A DNA stretch of 64,000 nt from Betaproteobacteria bacterium (GCA_028292405.1 JAQGMJ010000011.1:36230-100229), one strand, 5' to 3'. Positions 54,730-63,714 are shown, counted from the first letter of the stretch. A program made the numbers and translations. The notes: a model not told the origin generated them from the sequence alone.

Positions 54730-55995
54730 CTACGCCCCGCGGTTGCCCCAGCCCGGCATCGGGAAAATCGGCGGCCGCTCGGCCTTGTCGGACGGCAGCA
54801 CCACCCGCGCCCAGCCGCTGCGGTTTTGCAGGCAGGCGGAAATGATGTTGTTGTTCTGCCCCTTGGCGTCGAACTCGATCGGCCCGCCCAGCATGATCTT
54901 CTTTTCGATCTTCGTCTTGCGCAGGGCATCGGCCAGGGCCTTGCCGTCGGTGCTGCCGGCGCGCTGGAAAGCATCCGCGCAGATCATGATGGCTTCGATG
55001 GTGAAGCCGGCGTTGAGGATATTGCCTTCCCACGGGTCCTTGGGGAATTTCTTCGCCCAGGCTGCTTTCGCCATGTCGGTCACCGCACTCTTCGGGTCGG
55101 ACCAGGCGACGTTGGTGATGCAATAGTCGGAGTATTTGCCGAGCGTGGCGAAAAACTGCTGCTCGTACAGGCCGGGCGAGCCGGGGTTGATGATGCCCAT
55201 CGGCTCCCAGCGCTGCTTGACCATTTCGCGCACCAGCAAAATCGCGTCGTTGATCCGGGTTGTAACCATCAGCACGTCGGCACCGGTGGCTTTCGCCTTG
55301 GCGACTTCGACGGAGAGGTCGCGCGCCGCCGGGTCATAGGCGATCGAGGCCTTCAGTTCCATGCCCAGGTTGGCGCCCGGGTAGAGCTTGTCGATCGCGC
55401 CCTTGTTGGCCATGCCGAAGGTGTCGTTCACGTGCATGTAGACGGCGCTCTTGGGCTGCGTCTTGGTCGCGACGAACAGCTCCTTCATCAGCTTCAGTCC
55501 GTTGCCCACCAGTTGCCCCGCGGTGAAGAAGTTGCGGAACACGAACTTGTAGCCCTGCTCGGTGATCTGCGGGGCGGCGGCGATGTTGATGACGAAGGGC
55601 ACGCCCTTCTGCTCGGCCACCTGCGCGATGGCGCCGGCGGCGCCGGAGTCGAACGGACCCACCAGCATGTGCGCGCCTTCGCTGATTAGTTTTTCAGCAC
55701 GCGCGCGCGACAAATCGACGTTGGACTCGAAGTCCGCGCTCATCAGCTTGATGTTGACCTTGTAGCCCAGCTGGGCGCACACCTCGGCGGCAATGTCGGC
55801 GCCCTTCTGGCAGGACTGACCGAGAAAGGCCAGGGTGCCGGACTTCGGCAGCAACAGGCCGATATTCAGGGTCTTGGCCTGGGCGCGGACGATTGCCGGT
55901 GCGCCCAGGGTGGCGGCGCCTAGGGTAACAGCGCCCGCAGTTTTCAGGAAATCGCGGCGCTTCGCGCCCCGGGCAGCGTCTTTGGACGGCATCAT
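54730..55995 (-). CDS. LIV-type ABC transporter substrate-binding protein
   Basis: A 421-residue periplasmic binding protein. The N-terminus has a twin-arginine-type signal (KRRDFLKTAGAVTLGAATLG, ending IVRAQA), so Tat export is likely. The mature Peripla_BP_6 fold has LNIGLLLPKSGTLAFLGQSC, HMLVGPFDSGAAGAIAQVAE, YDPAARDLSVEVAKAKA and TNVAWSDPK. The ligand is not read directly: amino acids, amides and aromatic acids all occur in this family. ATG 55995 follows GAGGAGGAAGC. First gene of cassette 3; the hairpin follows its stop. Confidence 0.93.
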   Translation of the reverse strand: MMPSKDAARGAKRRDFLKTAGAVTLGAATLGAPAIVRAQAKTLNIGLLLPKSGTLAFLGQSCQKGADIAAEVCAQLGYKVNIKLMSADFESNVDLSRARAEKLISEGAHMLVGPFDSGAAGAIAQVAEQKGVPFVINIAAAPQITEQGYKFVFRNFFTAGQLVGNGLKLMKELFVATKTQPKSAVYMHVNDTFGMANKGAIDKLYPGANLGMELKASIAYDPAARDLSVEVAKAKATGADVLMVTTRINDAILLVREMVKQRWEPMGIINPGSPGLYEQQFFATLGKYSDYCITNVAWSDPKSAVTDMAKAAWAKKFPKDPWEGNILNAGFTIEAIMICADAFQRAGSTDGKALADALRKTKIEKKIMLGGPIEFDAKGQNNNIISACLQNRSGWARVVLPSDKAERPPIFPMPGWGNRGA

Positions 55996-56062
55996 GGATT
56001 GCTTCCTCCTCTGTCTTGCAACAACTTTGTCGGATGATTTAAAGATATTTAAAGACGCCGGT

Positions 56063-56093
56063 TTGACAAACAGCGGCGGAAAGGCGCAATAAT
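56063..56093 (+). promoter_or_regulatory. Candidate promoter of the DUF4126 gene
   Basis: TTGACA (56063-56068, consensus) and AATAAT (56088-56093, 5/6) are separated by 19 bases, slightly long. Just upstream, TTTAAAGA occurs twice 10 bp apart (56038-56045, 56048-56055), a possible site for a regulator of either divergent gene. Confidence 0.35.
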
Positions 56094-56197
56094 AACTGAA
56101 CCGGCGAGGCGCCCGACTCGGATAATCCCCTGTCGCGGGCATCTGGCGCCAGCGAACCACGCGGCTTTAAGGCGCCGCACGAAGCCCGGAGACACCC

Positions 56198-56812
56198 ATG
56201 GACATGATCAACACCATCGCGATCGGCGCCGGCATGGCCTGGGCCTCCGGCATGCGTCTCTACGCGGTCATGTTCGCCGCCGGGCTGCTCGCCAGTTTCG
56301 GCATCGTCACCCTGCCGGGCGACCTCACCGTGCTCTCCCACCCCTGGGTGGTGGGCGCTTCCGGCCTGATGTTCCTGGTCGAGTTTTTCGCCGACAAGAT
56401 CCCGGGCGTCGATTCGCTGTGGGACGCGGTGCACACCTTCATCCGCATTCCGGCCGGGGCGCTGCTGGCCGCCGCCAGCCTGGGTATCCATACCGACCCC
56501 GCCCTGGTACTGGTCGCCGGCATCCTCGGCGGCACGCTGGCTTCCACCAGCCATTTCGCCAAGGCCGGCAGCCGCGCGCTGATCAATACTTCGCCCGAGC
56601 CCTTTTCCAACTGGGCCGCGTCGTTTTTCGAGGATGGGCTGACCGGTGTCGCCCTCTGGCTGGCCTTCACCCATGCATGGCTGTTCCTCGGCCTGCTGCT
56701 GGTGATGGTGCTGCTGTCGTTCTGGCTGATCGGCAACCTGTGGCGCTTTCTCTCCGGCATGTTCCGCAAGCTTTCGCTGCCGGCGCTCAATCCGCCGCAC
56801 TTTTCGCCCTGA
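56198..56812 (+). CDS. DUF4126 membrane protein
   Basis: A 204-residue protein with about five hydrophobic segments and the DUF4126 pattern: IGAGMAWASGMRLYAVMF, FFADKIPGVDSLWDAVHTF and SRALINTSPEPFSNW. The function is unknown; loss-of-function data are not known to me. It is divergent from the binding-protein gene and followed, after an 80-base gap, by the convergent PilZ-like gene. Confidence 0.88.
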   Translation: MDMINTIAIGAGMAWASGMRLYAVMFAAGLLASFGIVTLPGDLTVLSHPWVVGASGLMFLVEFFADKIPGVDSLWDAVHTFIRIPAGALLAAASLGIHTDPALVLVAGILGGTLASTSHFAKAGSRALINTSPEPFSNWAASFFEDGLTGVALWLAFTHAWLFLGLLLVMVLLSFWLIGNLWRFLSGMFRKLSLPALNPPHFSP

Positions 56813-56889
56813 CCGGAAAACCTGGTACGCGGTCAACCCGGTAAGCAGCTCACAGGCCAAGCCGAAGCCACCGCGTCACAGCAATACCT

Positions 56890-58479
56890 CTAGCCTTCTT
56901 CCACCATGTCGCGGAAGCGGATCATGTCGTAGTCGTCGCCGCGCTCGGTGACGCCGATCGGAAACAGCAAATGGCGCCGGCCCGCGACCGCGGCCTGCAA
57001 CTGCTCGCCCGGCATGTAGAGCCCGGGCGGCATCGCCAGCAGGGCCGCGCCGGGCTCGCTGGCGTCGGCCATGTAGATGCCTTCCACCGACGGGTTGCCG
57101 CTGCTCCACGCTCCCTGTTGCGGACGCAACTCCACGGTGATGGCCTGGCGCGCCAGCACCTGCACGCCGACGCTGGCCTGGTTTTTCGCCCCGCTATCGC
57201 TGTCGCGCGACAGGCGGCGCACGATGGCCAGGTCCCAGGGCCCCTGGGCGGCGCCGGCCGTATCCGGCTGCACGGCCAGCAGGCTGCCGATTTTCAGCCA
57301 GTCGCCCTTGACCTGCTGGATCACCGCGCCGAAGCCGCCGGCACTCATGTTCTCCACCACCCAGGTTTCGGTCTCCGGCGTGGCAACATTGAGCACCAGG
57401 TCCATGCCGGTGCCTTGCATCATGCCCACCAGTTGCTCGAAACCATGCGCCACCACCATGCGCGCCTGGATGCGCCGGCGTTCGCTCTTGCGTACCGGCG
57501 GCTTCGGCGCCCAGTTCAGCACCAGGTGCTTGAGCACCTCGCGCACCACCCGCACGTCGGTGACGCCGCCCAAATCGACGCCGCGCGGCAACTCGCCGGT
57601 CTGGTCGATGCGCACCAGCATCGCCTGTATGTCGGCATGGCCGGCGGTGGTGGTGAAAAAGCGCAGGCCGGGCGTGATCTGCTCGGGTGGCGCCGCCAGG
57701 CGCAATGGATGGCGCGGATTGGCCAGGTCGAACCAGTAGGTCGAATCGGGCTGCGGCTGCGGCGTCACCCGCAGCTTGCCGGCGCAATGGGCGATCAGGC
57801 GCTCGGCGGTGTCCAGCTCGGAAGGCGAAAGCGCGTCCGGCGCGGAGGCGGCCAGCACCAGGGCACGGGTGAATTCGCCCTCGGGCGAAGCATCGCCCGG
57901 CAGGCCCGGGTACACGATCAACTGGCCCAGTTGCAGACGCCGCGATTCGGCGAACTGATAGGCGCGCGCCAGTGATTGCCATACCTCGCCCGGAATCGGG
58001 CCGTAGCGCACGTAGAGCCACTTCAGGCGCATGCCGGCGGCGCGCAGGGCGCGCACCGCGATCATCGCCGCATCTTTTTTCAGTGCGTCGGTGCCCTTCT
58101 CCTTCGCTTCGATGCGATGGATCAGGCTGTCATAGGCCTCGCCGTTGCGCATCCAGAAATCGTGATTGGCCGCCCACAGCTTGCCTTCCTGGAATTTCGA
58201 CTGGCGCGACAGGGTGCCGTAGTCGCGCGCCAGCTTGCCGCGATGCGGCTGGCCGGTTTCGTCCAGGCGGCGGATCAGGTCGTAGCGGCGCTCGGGGCGC
58301 AGGGTGTCGGTGGTGATGACGGAGTCAAGCCAATGGGTGATCTCGTCGAGCGACTTCATCGCGTCGCCGCTGCGCAACTCGGCGAACACATGCTCCGCCT
58401 CCTTGGGATTGGCCAACGGGTGATCGTCCCGGGAGCCTCCCAGGGCGGAGTTTTTCAGCGAGTCCAGCAACTTGAGCAT
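56890..58479 (-). CDS. Conserved protein with PilZ-like motifs (candidate c-di-GMP effector)
   Basis: A 529-residue cytoplasmic protein without membrane spans. The N-terminal 300 residues are helical and unclassified (LRAAGMRLKWLYVRYGPIP). Near residues 330-380 the two c-di-GMP-binding motifs of PilZ occur in order: RIQAR (RxxxR) and NMSAGG (NxSxxG), in VVENMSAGGFGAVIQ. A PilZ-type domain is therefore likely, but this is by eye. ATG 58479 was chosen; upstream codons lack support. It is divergent from the kinase gene, and a PAS-GGDEF-EAL gene lies about 26 kb away. Confidence 0.72.
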   Translation of the reverse strand: MLKLLDSLKNSALGGSRDDHPLANPKEAEHVFAELRSGDAMKSLDEITHWLDSVITTDTLRPERRYDLIRRLDETGQPHRGKLARDYGTLSRQSKFQEGKLWAANHDFWMRNGEAYDSLIHRIEAKEKGTDALKKDAAMIAVRALRAAGMRLKWLYVRYGPIPGEVWQSLARAYQFAESRRLQLGQLIVYPGLPGDASPEGEFTRALVLAASAPDALSPSELDTAERLIAHCAGKLRVTPQPQPDSTYWFDLANPRHPLRLAAPPEQITPGLRFFTTTAGHADIQAMLVRIDQTGELPRGVDLGGVTDVRVVREVLKHLVLNWAPKPPVRKSERRRIQARMVVAHGFEQLVGMMQGTGMDLVLNVATPETETWVVENMSAGGFGAVIQQVKGDWLKIGSLLAVQPDTAGAAQGPWDLAIVRRLSRDSDSGAKNQASVGVQVLARQAITVELRPQQGAWSSGNPSVEGIYMADASEPGAALLAMPPGLYMPGEQLQAAVAGRRHLLFPIGVTERGDDYDMIRFRDMVEEG

Positions 58480-58609
58480 GGTAGTGCCCCGAATTAAAAC
58501 CAGTTTCGAATTGTTTTCGCCGTGCGGGCGAACTTGATGATTCCCCGGCAAGAATCCGGCAACACTCTCTCATTGGGCCGCAAAAGCAGATCCATTGCAG
58601 AAATGGTTC

Positions 58610-58639
58610 TTGACGCGCGCGGCCCCGTACGCCTATAGT
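58610..58639 (+). promoter_or_regulatory. Sigma70 promoter of the receiver-kinase gene
   Basis: TTGACG (58610-58615), an 18-base spacer and TATAGT (58634-58639). Each hexamer matches the consensus at 5 of 6. It implies a transcript leader of about 245 bases containing the 21-bp repeats. Confidence 0.5.
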
Positions 58640-58768
58640 TTTTACAATCATGTCGCAGAATCAAGCATTTAGCAAGACAATCCAATGCGTTTTATGAACC
58701 GTATCATGTTGTCCACGCGTTTTCCGCAACACAGGCCATTCCGGCTAGAATCCGGGGCCGCCCTCGCC

Positions 58769-58852
58769 TTGGCGCGTTTCGTTCACCCATTGGCGCGTTT
58801 CGTTCACCCATTGGCGCTTTTCGTTCACCCATTGGCGCTTTTTCGTCCGCCA
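58769..58852 (+). repeat. 21-bp tandem repeat array (four clear copies plus decayed ones)
   Basis: The unit TTGGCGCGTTTCGTTCACCC-A starts at 58769, 58790, 58811 and 58832, the later copies changing GCGTTTCG to GCTTTTCG and the fourth carrying CGTCCGCCA. Two more degenerate units reach about 58890. The unit equals seven codons and two helical turns. It ends just upstream of the kinase start codon, in the transcript leader. Confidence 0.8.
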
Positions 58853-58892
58853 TTCGCGTTTCCCTCTTCGCCCTTCGCGTTATTTCCGACCC

Positions 58893-60224
58893 TTGCGCAT
58901 TCTCATCATAGATGCTTCGCCCCGGTTTCGCGACCAGTGCGTGAAGTACATCGCGGGCCACTGGCCAGGCGCGGTGGTGGACCTGCGCTCGCCGCCGGAA
59001 TTCGCCGACCCCGCCGCTGCCGAGTGGGCGCGCTATGACGTTGTACTGCTCGATCATCACGACCCCAACGAAGCCGCGCCCGACGGCAGCGGCGCGCCTG
59101 CCGGCAATGACGGCATCAGCTGGCTGAAAAGCTTCCGCGAACATGTGCCCAGCCTGCCGCCGATCATCCTGCTGTCGGCGCAGACCGGGGAAGACATCGC
59201 CGTGCAGGCGATGAAACTGGGCGCCGCCGACTATCTGCGTCGCGACAAGATCACCGCCACCCGCCTCATTGGCGCAATCAACGAGGCGATCCTCGAACGC
59301 GCCCGCGAGCACGACCGCCTGCTGGCGCGCGCGCGCCTGGCCGAGCGCTATGCCGACACCCTGACGGTAAGCCTGGACATCGATACCATCGGCGAAGCCG
59401 CGCCGGCCGACGCCCCGGCCATCAGCGGGTACCGCATGCTGCGCAAGATCGGCGAAGGCGGTACTTCGCGAGTGTTCCTGGCCGAGCGCCTGAAGCGCCT
59501 CGGTCAGCCGACGATCGAACCGGGCCAGGTGGTGCTGAAGGTGCTGAATGCGCGGCTGATCGCCGACCCCGCCTTCATCGAGCGCTTCATCCGTGAATAC
59601 CGGGTGATCTCGGCGGTGCAAAACGAGCACGTCGCGCGCATTTACGACCAGGGCATTACCGACGAGCACCTGTACATCGCGATGGAGTATTTTTCCGGGG
59701 GCGACCTGCGCACGCGGATGGAGCGGCGCGACACCGCCCGCCTGACCTCGATCCAGGCGCTGAAGATCACCATGCAGATCGCCCGCGCCCTCGACGCCAT
59801 CCACGGCGCCGGGGTGATCCACCGCGACCTGAAACCGCACAACATCATGTTCCGCGACGCCGACCACCTGGCGCTGGTCGACTTCGGCCTGGCCAAGCAG
59901 GTGGGCGAGAAAACCATCACCTCCACCGGCGGCCTGCTGGCCACCCCGCTCTACATGAGCCCGGAGCAATGCCTGGGGCGCAGCCAGGATTTGCGCAGCG
60001 ACCTCTACAGCGTCGGCGTGATTCTCTACGAAATGCTGACCAACCAGCGGCTTTTCGATTCCGACAATCTCGCCGGCATCGCCTTCCAGCACGTGCACGC
60101 GGAGATTCCGCGCCTGCCGGAACCGCTGCAGGGCTACCAGACGCTGGTGGACCGCCTGCTGGCGAAAAATCCGGACGATCGTTTTCAGTCGGCACGTGAA
60201 TTGTTTGCATACATCGCGTATTGA
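58893..60224 (+). CDS. Receiver domain-Ser/Thr protein kinase fusion
   Basis: A 443-residue protein. Residues 1-130 are a response-regulator receiver with Asp7, phospho-acceptor Asp54 (VVLLDHH), Ser95 (LLSAQ) and Lys119. Residues about 170-430 are a Hanks-type kinase: IGEGGTSRVF (Gly loop), Lys216 in VVLKVL, HRDLKPHN (Asp312, Lys314, Asn317), Asp330 in DFGLAK and MSPEQCLG. All catalytic residues are intact, so two-component phosphorylation may control Ser/Thr kinase activity. It starts with TTG at 58893, without a Shine-Dalgarno, right behind the repeat array. No sensor kinase is adjacent. Confidence 0.92.
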   Translation: MRILIIDASPRFRDQCVKYIAGHWPGAVVDLRSPPEFADPAAAEWARYDVVLLDHHDPNEAAPDGSGAPAGNDGISWLKSFREHVPSLPPIILLSAQTGEDIAVQAMKLGAADYLRRDKITATRLIGAINEAILERAREHDRLLARARLAERYADTLTVSLDIDTIGEAAPADAPAISGYRMLRKIGEGGTSRVFLAERLKRLGQPTIEPGQVVLKVLNARLIADPAFIERFIREYRVISAVQNEHVARIYDQGITDEHLYIAMEYFSGGDLRTRMERRDTARLTSIQALKITMQIARALDAIHGAGVIHRDLKPHNIMFRDADHLALVDFGLAKQVGEKTITSTGGLLATPLYMSPEQCLGRSQDLRSDLYSVGVILYEMLTNQRLFDSDNLAGIAFQHVHAEIPRLPEPLQGYQTLVDRLLAKNPDDRFQSARELFAYIAY

Positions 60225-60301
60225 CCGGGGCTGGCCGGACTTGAACAAAAATCAACCGCCGGTGGCCGGCGATGCGGCGCCGATTCCCTTAAAATAGGCC
60301 C

Positions 60302-61096
60302 ATGCGCCAATACCTCGATTTGATGCGTCACGTGCTGGAGCACGGCGCGCAAAAGACCGACCGCACCGGCACCGGCACCCTCTCGGTGTTCGGCCACCAG
60401 ATGCGCTTCGACTTGAGCGAAGGCTTTCCGCTGGTCACCACCAAGAAGCTGCACCTGCGCTCGATCATCCACGAGCTGCTGTGGTTCCTCAACGGTGAAA
60501 CCAATACCAAATACCTGAAGGACAACGGCGTTTCGATCTGGGACGAATGGGCCGACGAAAACGGCGACCTGGGGCCGATCTACGGCTACCAGTGGCGCCA
60601 CTGGCCGACCCGCGAAGGCGGCGAGGTCGACCAGATCAAGCAGGTGCTCAAGCAATTGCGCGAGACCCCGGATTCGCGGCGCATGATCGTCTCGGCCTGG
60701 AACGTGGGCGAGATTCCACGCATGAAGCTGCCGCCCTGCCACGCGTTTTTCCAGTTCTACGTCGCCGATGGCAAGCTTTCCTGCCAGATGTACCAGCGCA
60801 GCGCGGACATTTTCCTTGGCGTGCCTTTCAATATCGCGTCCTACGCCCTGCTGACCCATATGTTTGCCCAGCAGACCGGCTACGAGGCTGGCGACTTCAT
60901 CTGGACCGGCGGCGATTGCCACCTCTACTCAAACCACATGGAGCAGGTGAAGGAACAACTATCGCGCACGCCCTATCCCCTGCCGCGCCTGGAGATCAAG
61001 CGCAAGCCGGAGTCGATTTTCGATTACCGCTTCGAGGATTTCGCAATCATCGGCTATCAGTCGGGCGCGCCGATCAAGGCGCCGGTGGCGATTTGA
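60302..61096 (+). CDS. thyA: Thymidylate synthase
   Basis: A 264-residue enzyme that methylates dUMP to dTMP with methylenetetrahydrofolate, exactly the E. coli length. The catalytic Cys146 is in [26 protein letters not shown], the dUMP-phosphate-binding RRMIVSAWN and [18 protein letters not shown] are all present. folA lies 1.4 kb downstream, so the dihydrofolate made here is recycled nearby. A terminator follows. Confidence 0.98.
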   Translation: MRQYLDLMRHVLEHGAQKTDRTGTGTLSVFGHQMRFDLSEGFPLVTTKKLHLRSIIHELLWFLNGETNTKYLKDNGVSIWDEWADENGDLGPIYGYQWRHWPTREGGEVDQIKQVLKQLRETPDSRRMIVSAWNVGEIPRMKLPPCHAFFQFYVADGKLSCQMYQRSADIFLGVPFNIASYALLTHMFAQQTGYEAGDFIWTGGDCHLYSNHMEQVKEQLSRTPYPLPRLEIKRKPESIFDYRFEDFAIIGYQSGAPIKAPVAI

Positions 61097-61114
61097 GGCA
61101 AGCTTCAAGGCAAT

Positions 61115-61147
61115 AAAAATGCGCGCCCGAAGGCGCGCTTTTTTTTC
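61115..61147 (+). terminator. Rho-independent terminator of thyA
   Basis: GCGCGCC (61121-61127), loop CGAA and GGCGCGC (61132-61138), then eight T. The AATAAAAA before it lets it serve the converging glycine-zipper gene as well. Confidence 0.85.
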
Positions 61148-61159
61148 GCTGCAGGGACT

Positions 61160-61837
61160 TCAGCCAATCGGCACCAGGCCGCCGTTTTCCACCCGCACGC
61201 GCTCACCGGCACTATAGGCGCCGGGGCTGCCCGCGACAAAGCTGCGGGTGCTGCCGTCGTCCATGCGCACATGGACGCGGTAGCTGATTTGCTTGTGCAC
61301 GTGCTTTTCGATCGCGTTGCCGGCAAAGGCGCCCCCCACCGCACCGAGGATGGTCAGCGGCCCGCGGCTGCTGCGGTGGCCTAGCTGATTGCCGATCAGC
61401 GCGCCCCCGACACCGCCGGCGACCGCGCCCACGCCGGTGGGCTTGCCCAGGCTTTCCACGGTCTGCACGTATTCGACCCGCCCGCAAGAGGAATAGCAAC
61501 TACCTGCAGCCAGTGGCGCGGGAGCCGGCGTCATCTGGGCTGGCGGTGCCGGATTTACGGCCGGCGGTACATAAGCCTGAGGGGGCGGCGGCGCATAAGA
61601 AGCCGGGGCCGGCGCGGAATTCGGCGCCGGGGTATACATCGGTGGCGGCGTATCCTGCGGTGCCGGCGCCGTGCTGCTTGCCGAGGCCACCATCGCCGGC
61701 GTCTCCGCCTGGCTGCTCATGTGGGTGGGAATCACGCCGGTGAACACGCCGACACCAACGAGGCTCATGACGATCACCGAAGCCGCGGCGATCGGCACCA
61801 TTGGATGGGTACGTTTATAAAGGGGCTGGTTTTCCAT
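61160..61837 (-). CDS. Glycine-zipper envelope protein with Pro-rich linker
   Basis: A 225-residue protein. One N-terminal membrane span (VPIAAASVIVMSLVGVGVF) is followed by a Pro/Ala-rich linker (residues about 60-125) and a glycine-zipper 2TM domain: GVGAVAGGVGGALIGNQLG and GAVGGAFAGNAIEKHV. The last part (QISYRVHVRMDDGSTRSF) matches SlyB/17-kDa antigen-like proteins of the envelope. AAGGAGAC precedes ATG 61837. It may act in outer-membrane integrity; function not established. Confidence 0.82.
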   Translation of the reverse strand: MENQPLYKRTHPMVPIAAASVIVMSLVGVGVFTGVIPTHMSSQAETPAMVASASSTAPAPQDTPPPMYTPAPNSAPAPASYAPPPPQAYVPPAVNPAPPAQMTPAPAPLAAGSCYSSCGRVEYVQTVESLGKPTGVGAVAGGVGGALIGNQLGHRSSRGPLTILGAVGGAFAGNAIEKHVHKQISYRVHVRMDDGSTRSFVAGSPGAYSAGERVRVENGGLVPIG

Positions 61838-61883
61838 GACGATGTCTCCTTGTGCTTCCGTTTTCTGCAATGCTCCACCGGGC

Positions 61884-62234
61884 TTAAAGCTCGCCCAGTG
61901 CCAACTGCACCGGCACCGCGACACCTTCATCCGACGCCGCCAGCGGCATCAGCCCCTGCGCCGCAACGAATTCAGTGCGGGAAAGCCGGCCGTCCCGGTC
62001 GCCATCGGCACGGGTAAAAACCGCATTCAGGCCTGGAACCTGACGCGCTTCAGCGGCGCTGATGACCCCGTCCCGATTGGTGTCAAAGCGGTTGAACAAG
62101 CGGGCTGAAACCTGCGGGTTCGGCTGGTCGGCGGCGTTCCATGCGCCCAAGGCAAAGGGAGAAACACAGCCGGCAGCGACGGCAGTAATCAGCACGAACC
62201 GGGCAATTCGGTCGCTGCGTTCAAGTCTGGTCAT
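61884..62234 (-). CDS. Exported EF-hand protein
   Basis: A 116-residue protein with an N-terminal signal or anchor segment (ARFVLITAVAAGCVSPFALG) and two EF-hand calcium loops, DTNRDGVISAAE and DGDRDGRLSRTE, each with the acidic residues at positions 1, 3, 5 and 12 (the second has Asp at 1 and 5). It probably binds calcium outside the cytoplasm. It sits upstream of the glycine-zipper gene on the same strand, 46 bases away. Confidence 0.82.
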   Translation of the reverse strand: MTRLERSDRIARFVLITAVAAGCVSPFALGAWNAADQPNPQVSARLFNRFDTNRDGVISAAEARQVPGLNAVFTRADGDRDGRLSRTEFVAAQGLMPLAASDEGVAVPVQLALGEL

Positions 62235-62326
62235 GGCTGTTTCCTCGATTTAGCCCTGCGGCGTCTTCGAGATAAACGCAAAGCCCATGCCATTACTTTT
62301 ACTTCATTTAAATCAATTGGTTATGA

Positions 62327-62355
62327 TATATAGTTGAAGCTTTGAATTATGTAAA
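62327..62355 (-). promoter_or_regulatory. Promoter of the EF-hand/glycine-zipper genes
   Basis: On the minus strand TTTACA (62355-62350), a 17-base spacer and TATATA (62332-62327), in an AT-rich gap before the EF-hand gene. Confidence 0.5.
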
Positions 62356-62486
62356 TTTTGCCATTGTCCGGCGCTACCCTACAGCGCTTTTACCGTCACA
62401 AATTGCTTACGGCAGCACTGACCGACCACTCGGGCGGGCGAGCTATAATTGCGCCGCTCTTCCTCCGCCGTCTTCACCCCGATCCT

Positions 62487-63071
62487 ATGCCCCCCACCTC
62501 CTCGGCCCCGGTCGCGCCGCGCATCGCCATGATTGTTGCCATGGCAGCCAACCGCTGCATCGGCCTGGACAACCGCATGCCTTGGCACCTGCCCGCCGAT
62601 CTGAAGCACTTCAAGCAGACCACGCTGGGCCGGCCGGTGATCATGGGCCGCAAGACTTTCGAATCCATTTTGGCGACCCTGGGCAAGCCCTTGCCGGGGC
62701 GTACCAGTATCGTCGTCACCCGCAATCTCAACTACCAGCCGCCCGGCCTGGACACTGCGACGCCTGGCAGCCTATTGCTGGCCGACTCGCCCACTGGCGC
62801 CCTGAAGGCGATGCACGACGCCGGCCTGGCTGCAGACGAGGTGTTCGTCATCGGCGGCGCCGAAGTCTACCGCGCCATGCTGCCGGCAGCGGCGCGCCTG
62901 GTGGTCACCCAAATTCGCCAGGCCTTCGATGGCGACGCCTTTTTCCCCGCCATCGACCCCAAGGTCTGGGCGGAAACCAGCCGCGCGCCGCAGCGGCGCA
63001 GCGGCAACCCTGAAGTCGATTTCGACTTCGTCGAATACACGCGAATTCATCACCAGGAAACTCCAGCATGA
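62487..63071 (+). CDS. folA: Dihydrofolate reductase
   Basis: A 194-residue dihydrofolate reductase, reducing dihydrofolate with NADPH. IAMIVAMAANRCIGLDNRMPWHLPADLKHFKQ (residues 13-44) contains the folate-binding WHLPADLKHF with the catalytic Asp, and PVIMGRKTFESI and VFVIGGAEVYR complete the signature. ATG 62487 was used; the family also allows a start at 62529. It overlaps the DUF4337 gene by 4 bases (ATGA). Confidence 0.96.
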   Translation: MPPTSSAPVAPRIAMIVAMAANRCIGLDNRMPWHLPADLKHFKQTTLGRPVIMGRKTFESILATLGKPLPGRTSIVVTRNLNYQPPGLDTATPGSLLLADSPTGALKAMHDAGLAADEVFVIGGAEVYRAMLPAAARLVVTQIRQAFDGDAFFPAIDPKVWAETSRAPQRRSGNPEVDFDFVEYTRIHHQETPA

Positions 63072-63649
63072 GCGAAGACGGCTTCCATGTGCACGGCCCG
63101 CACGACCACGAACTAGAGCACGCCGCCCACAGCGCCCATGACGATGGCGACAGTTTCGCCGGCCGCCTGGCGGTGCTGACCGCGGTGCTTTCCACCGTCG
63201 GCGCCCTGTTTTCCTACCAGGGCGGCGCCACCCAGAATGACGCCATGATCAACAAGAACAACGCGGCGATCAAGAAGACCGAAGCCTCGGACCACTGGAA
63301 TTACTACCAGGCCAAGAGCAACAAGCAGAACCTGGCGGAACTGGCCGCCGAACTCTCCCCCGTCAACCGCGAAAAGTACCTGAAGGAAGCAGCCCGCTAC
63401 GCCGGCGAAAAAGACGGGATCAAGAAGCAGGCCGAGGTGCTGGAGGCGCGCTCCAAGCAATGGAACGACGAGGCCGAAACGGAGATTCACTTGCACCATC
63501 GCTGGGCCCAGGCGATGACGGTGATCCAGGTGTCGATCGCCCTGGCTGCCATCACCCTGCTGACCCGCCGCCGCTGGATGCTCAAGGGAGTCTACATCGC
63601 CGCCGGCATCAGCTTTGCCCTGGCCGGGATGGCGTTGTTGCATCTGTGA
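63068..63649 (+). CDS. DUF4337 membrane protein
   Basis: A 193-residue protein. A His/Asp-rich N-terminus (HVHGPHDHELEHAAHSAHDD) precedes a first hydrophobic segment (LAVLTAVLSTVGALFSYQG), a charged coiled-coil middle (residues about 60-145) and two C-terminal spans. This is the DUF4337 layout. The His-rich start could bind metal. It is translationally coupled to folA. Confidence 0.85.
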   Translation: MSEDGFHVHGPHDHELEHAAHSAHDDGDSFAGRLAVLTAVLSTVGALFSYQGGATQNDAMINKNNAAIKKTEASDHWNYYQAKSNKQNLAELAAELSPVNREKYLKEAARYAGEKDGIKKQAEVLEARSKQWNDEAETEIHLHHRWAQAMTVIQVSIALAAITLLTRRRWMLKGVYIAAGISFALAGMALLHL

Positions 63650-63714
63650 CACGACCCTGCCCGCGTCACAAAACTTTTACTTAAATTCGCCGGCGTTTCG
63701 CCTTACACTTCCCC

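Larger units (their letters stand above)
58480..58892. other. Divergent intergenic region with promoter and 21-bp tandem repeats
   Basis: These 413 bases carry the promoter at 58610-58639 reading right, the tandem array at 58769-58852 and the leader of the kinase gene. A 117-residue open frame (58685-59038) crosses the array and overlaps the kinase start in another frame; it has no ribosome binding site and is not annotated as a gene. Confidence 0.5.

Noticed and set aside
58685..59038. A 117-codon frame through the 21-bp repeats
   Set aside because: It has no ribosome binding site, overlaps the kinase gene in another frame, and its only regularity comes from the repeat itself.
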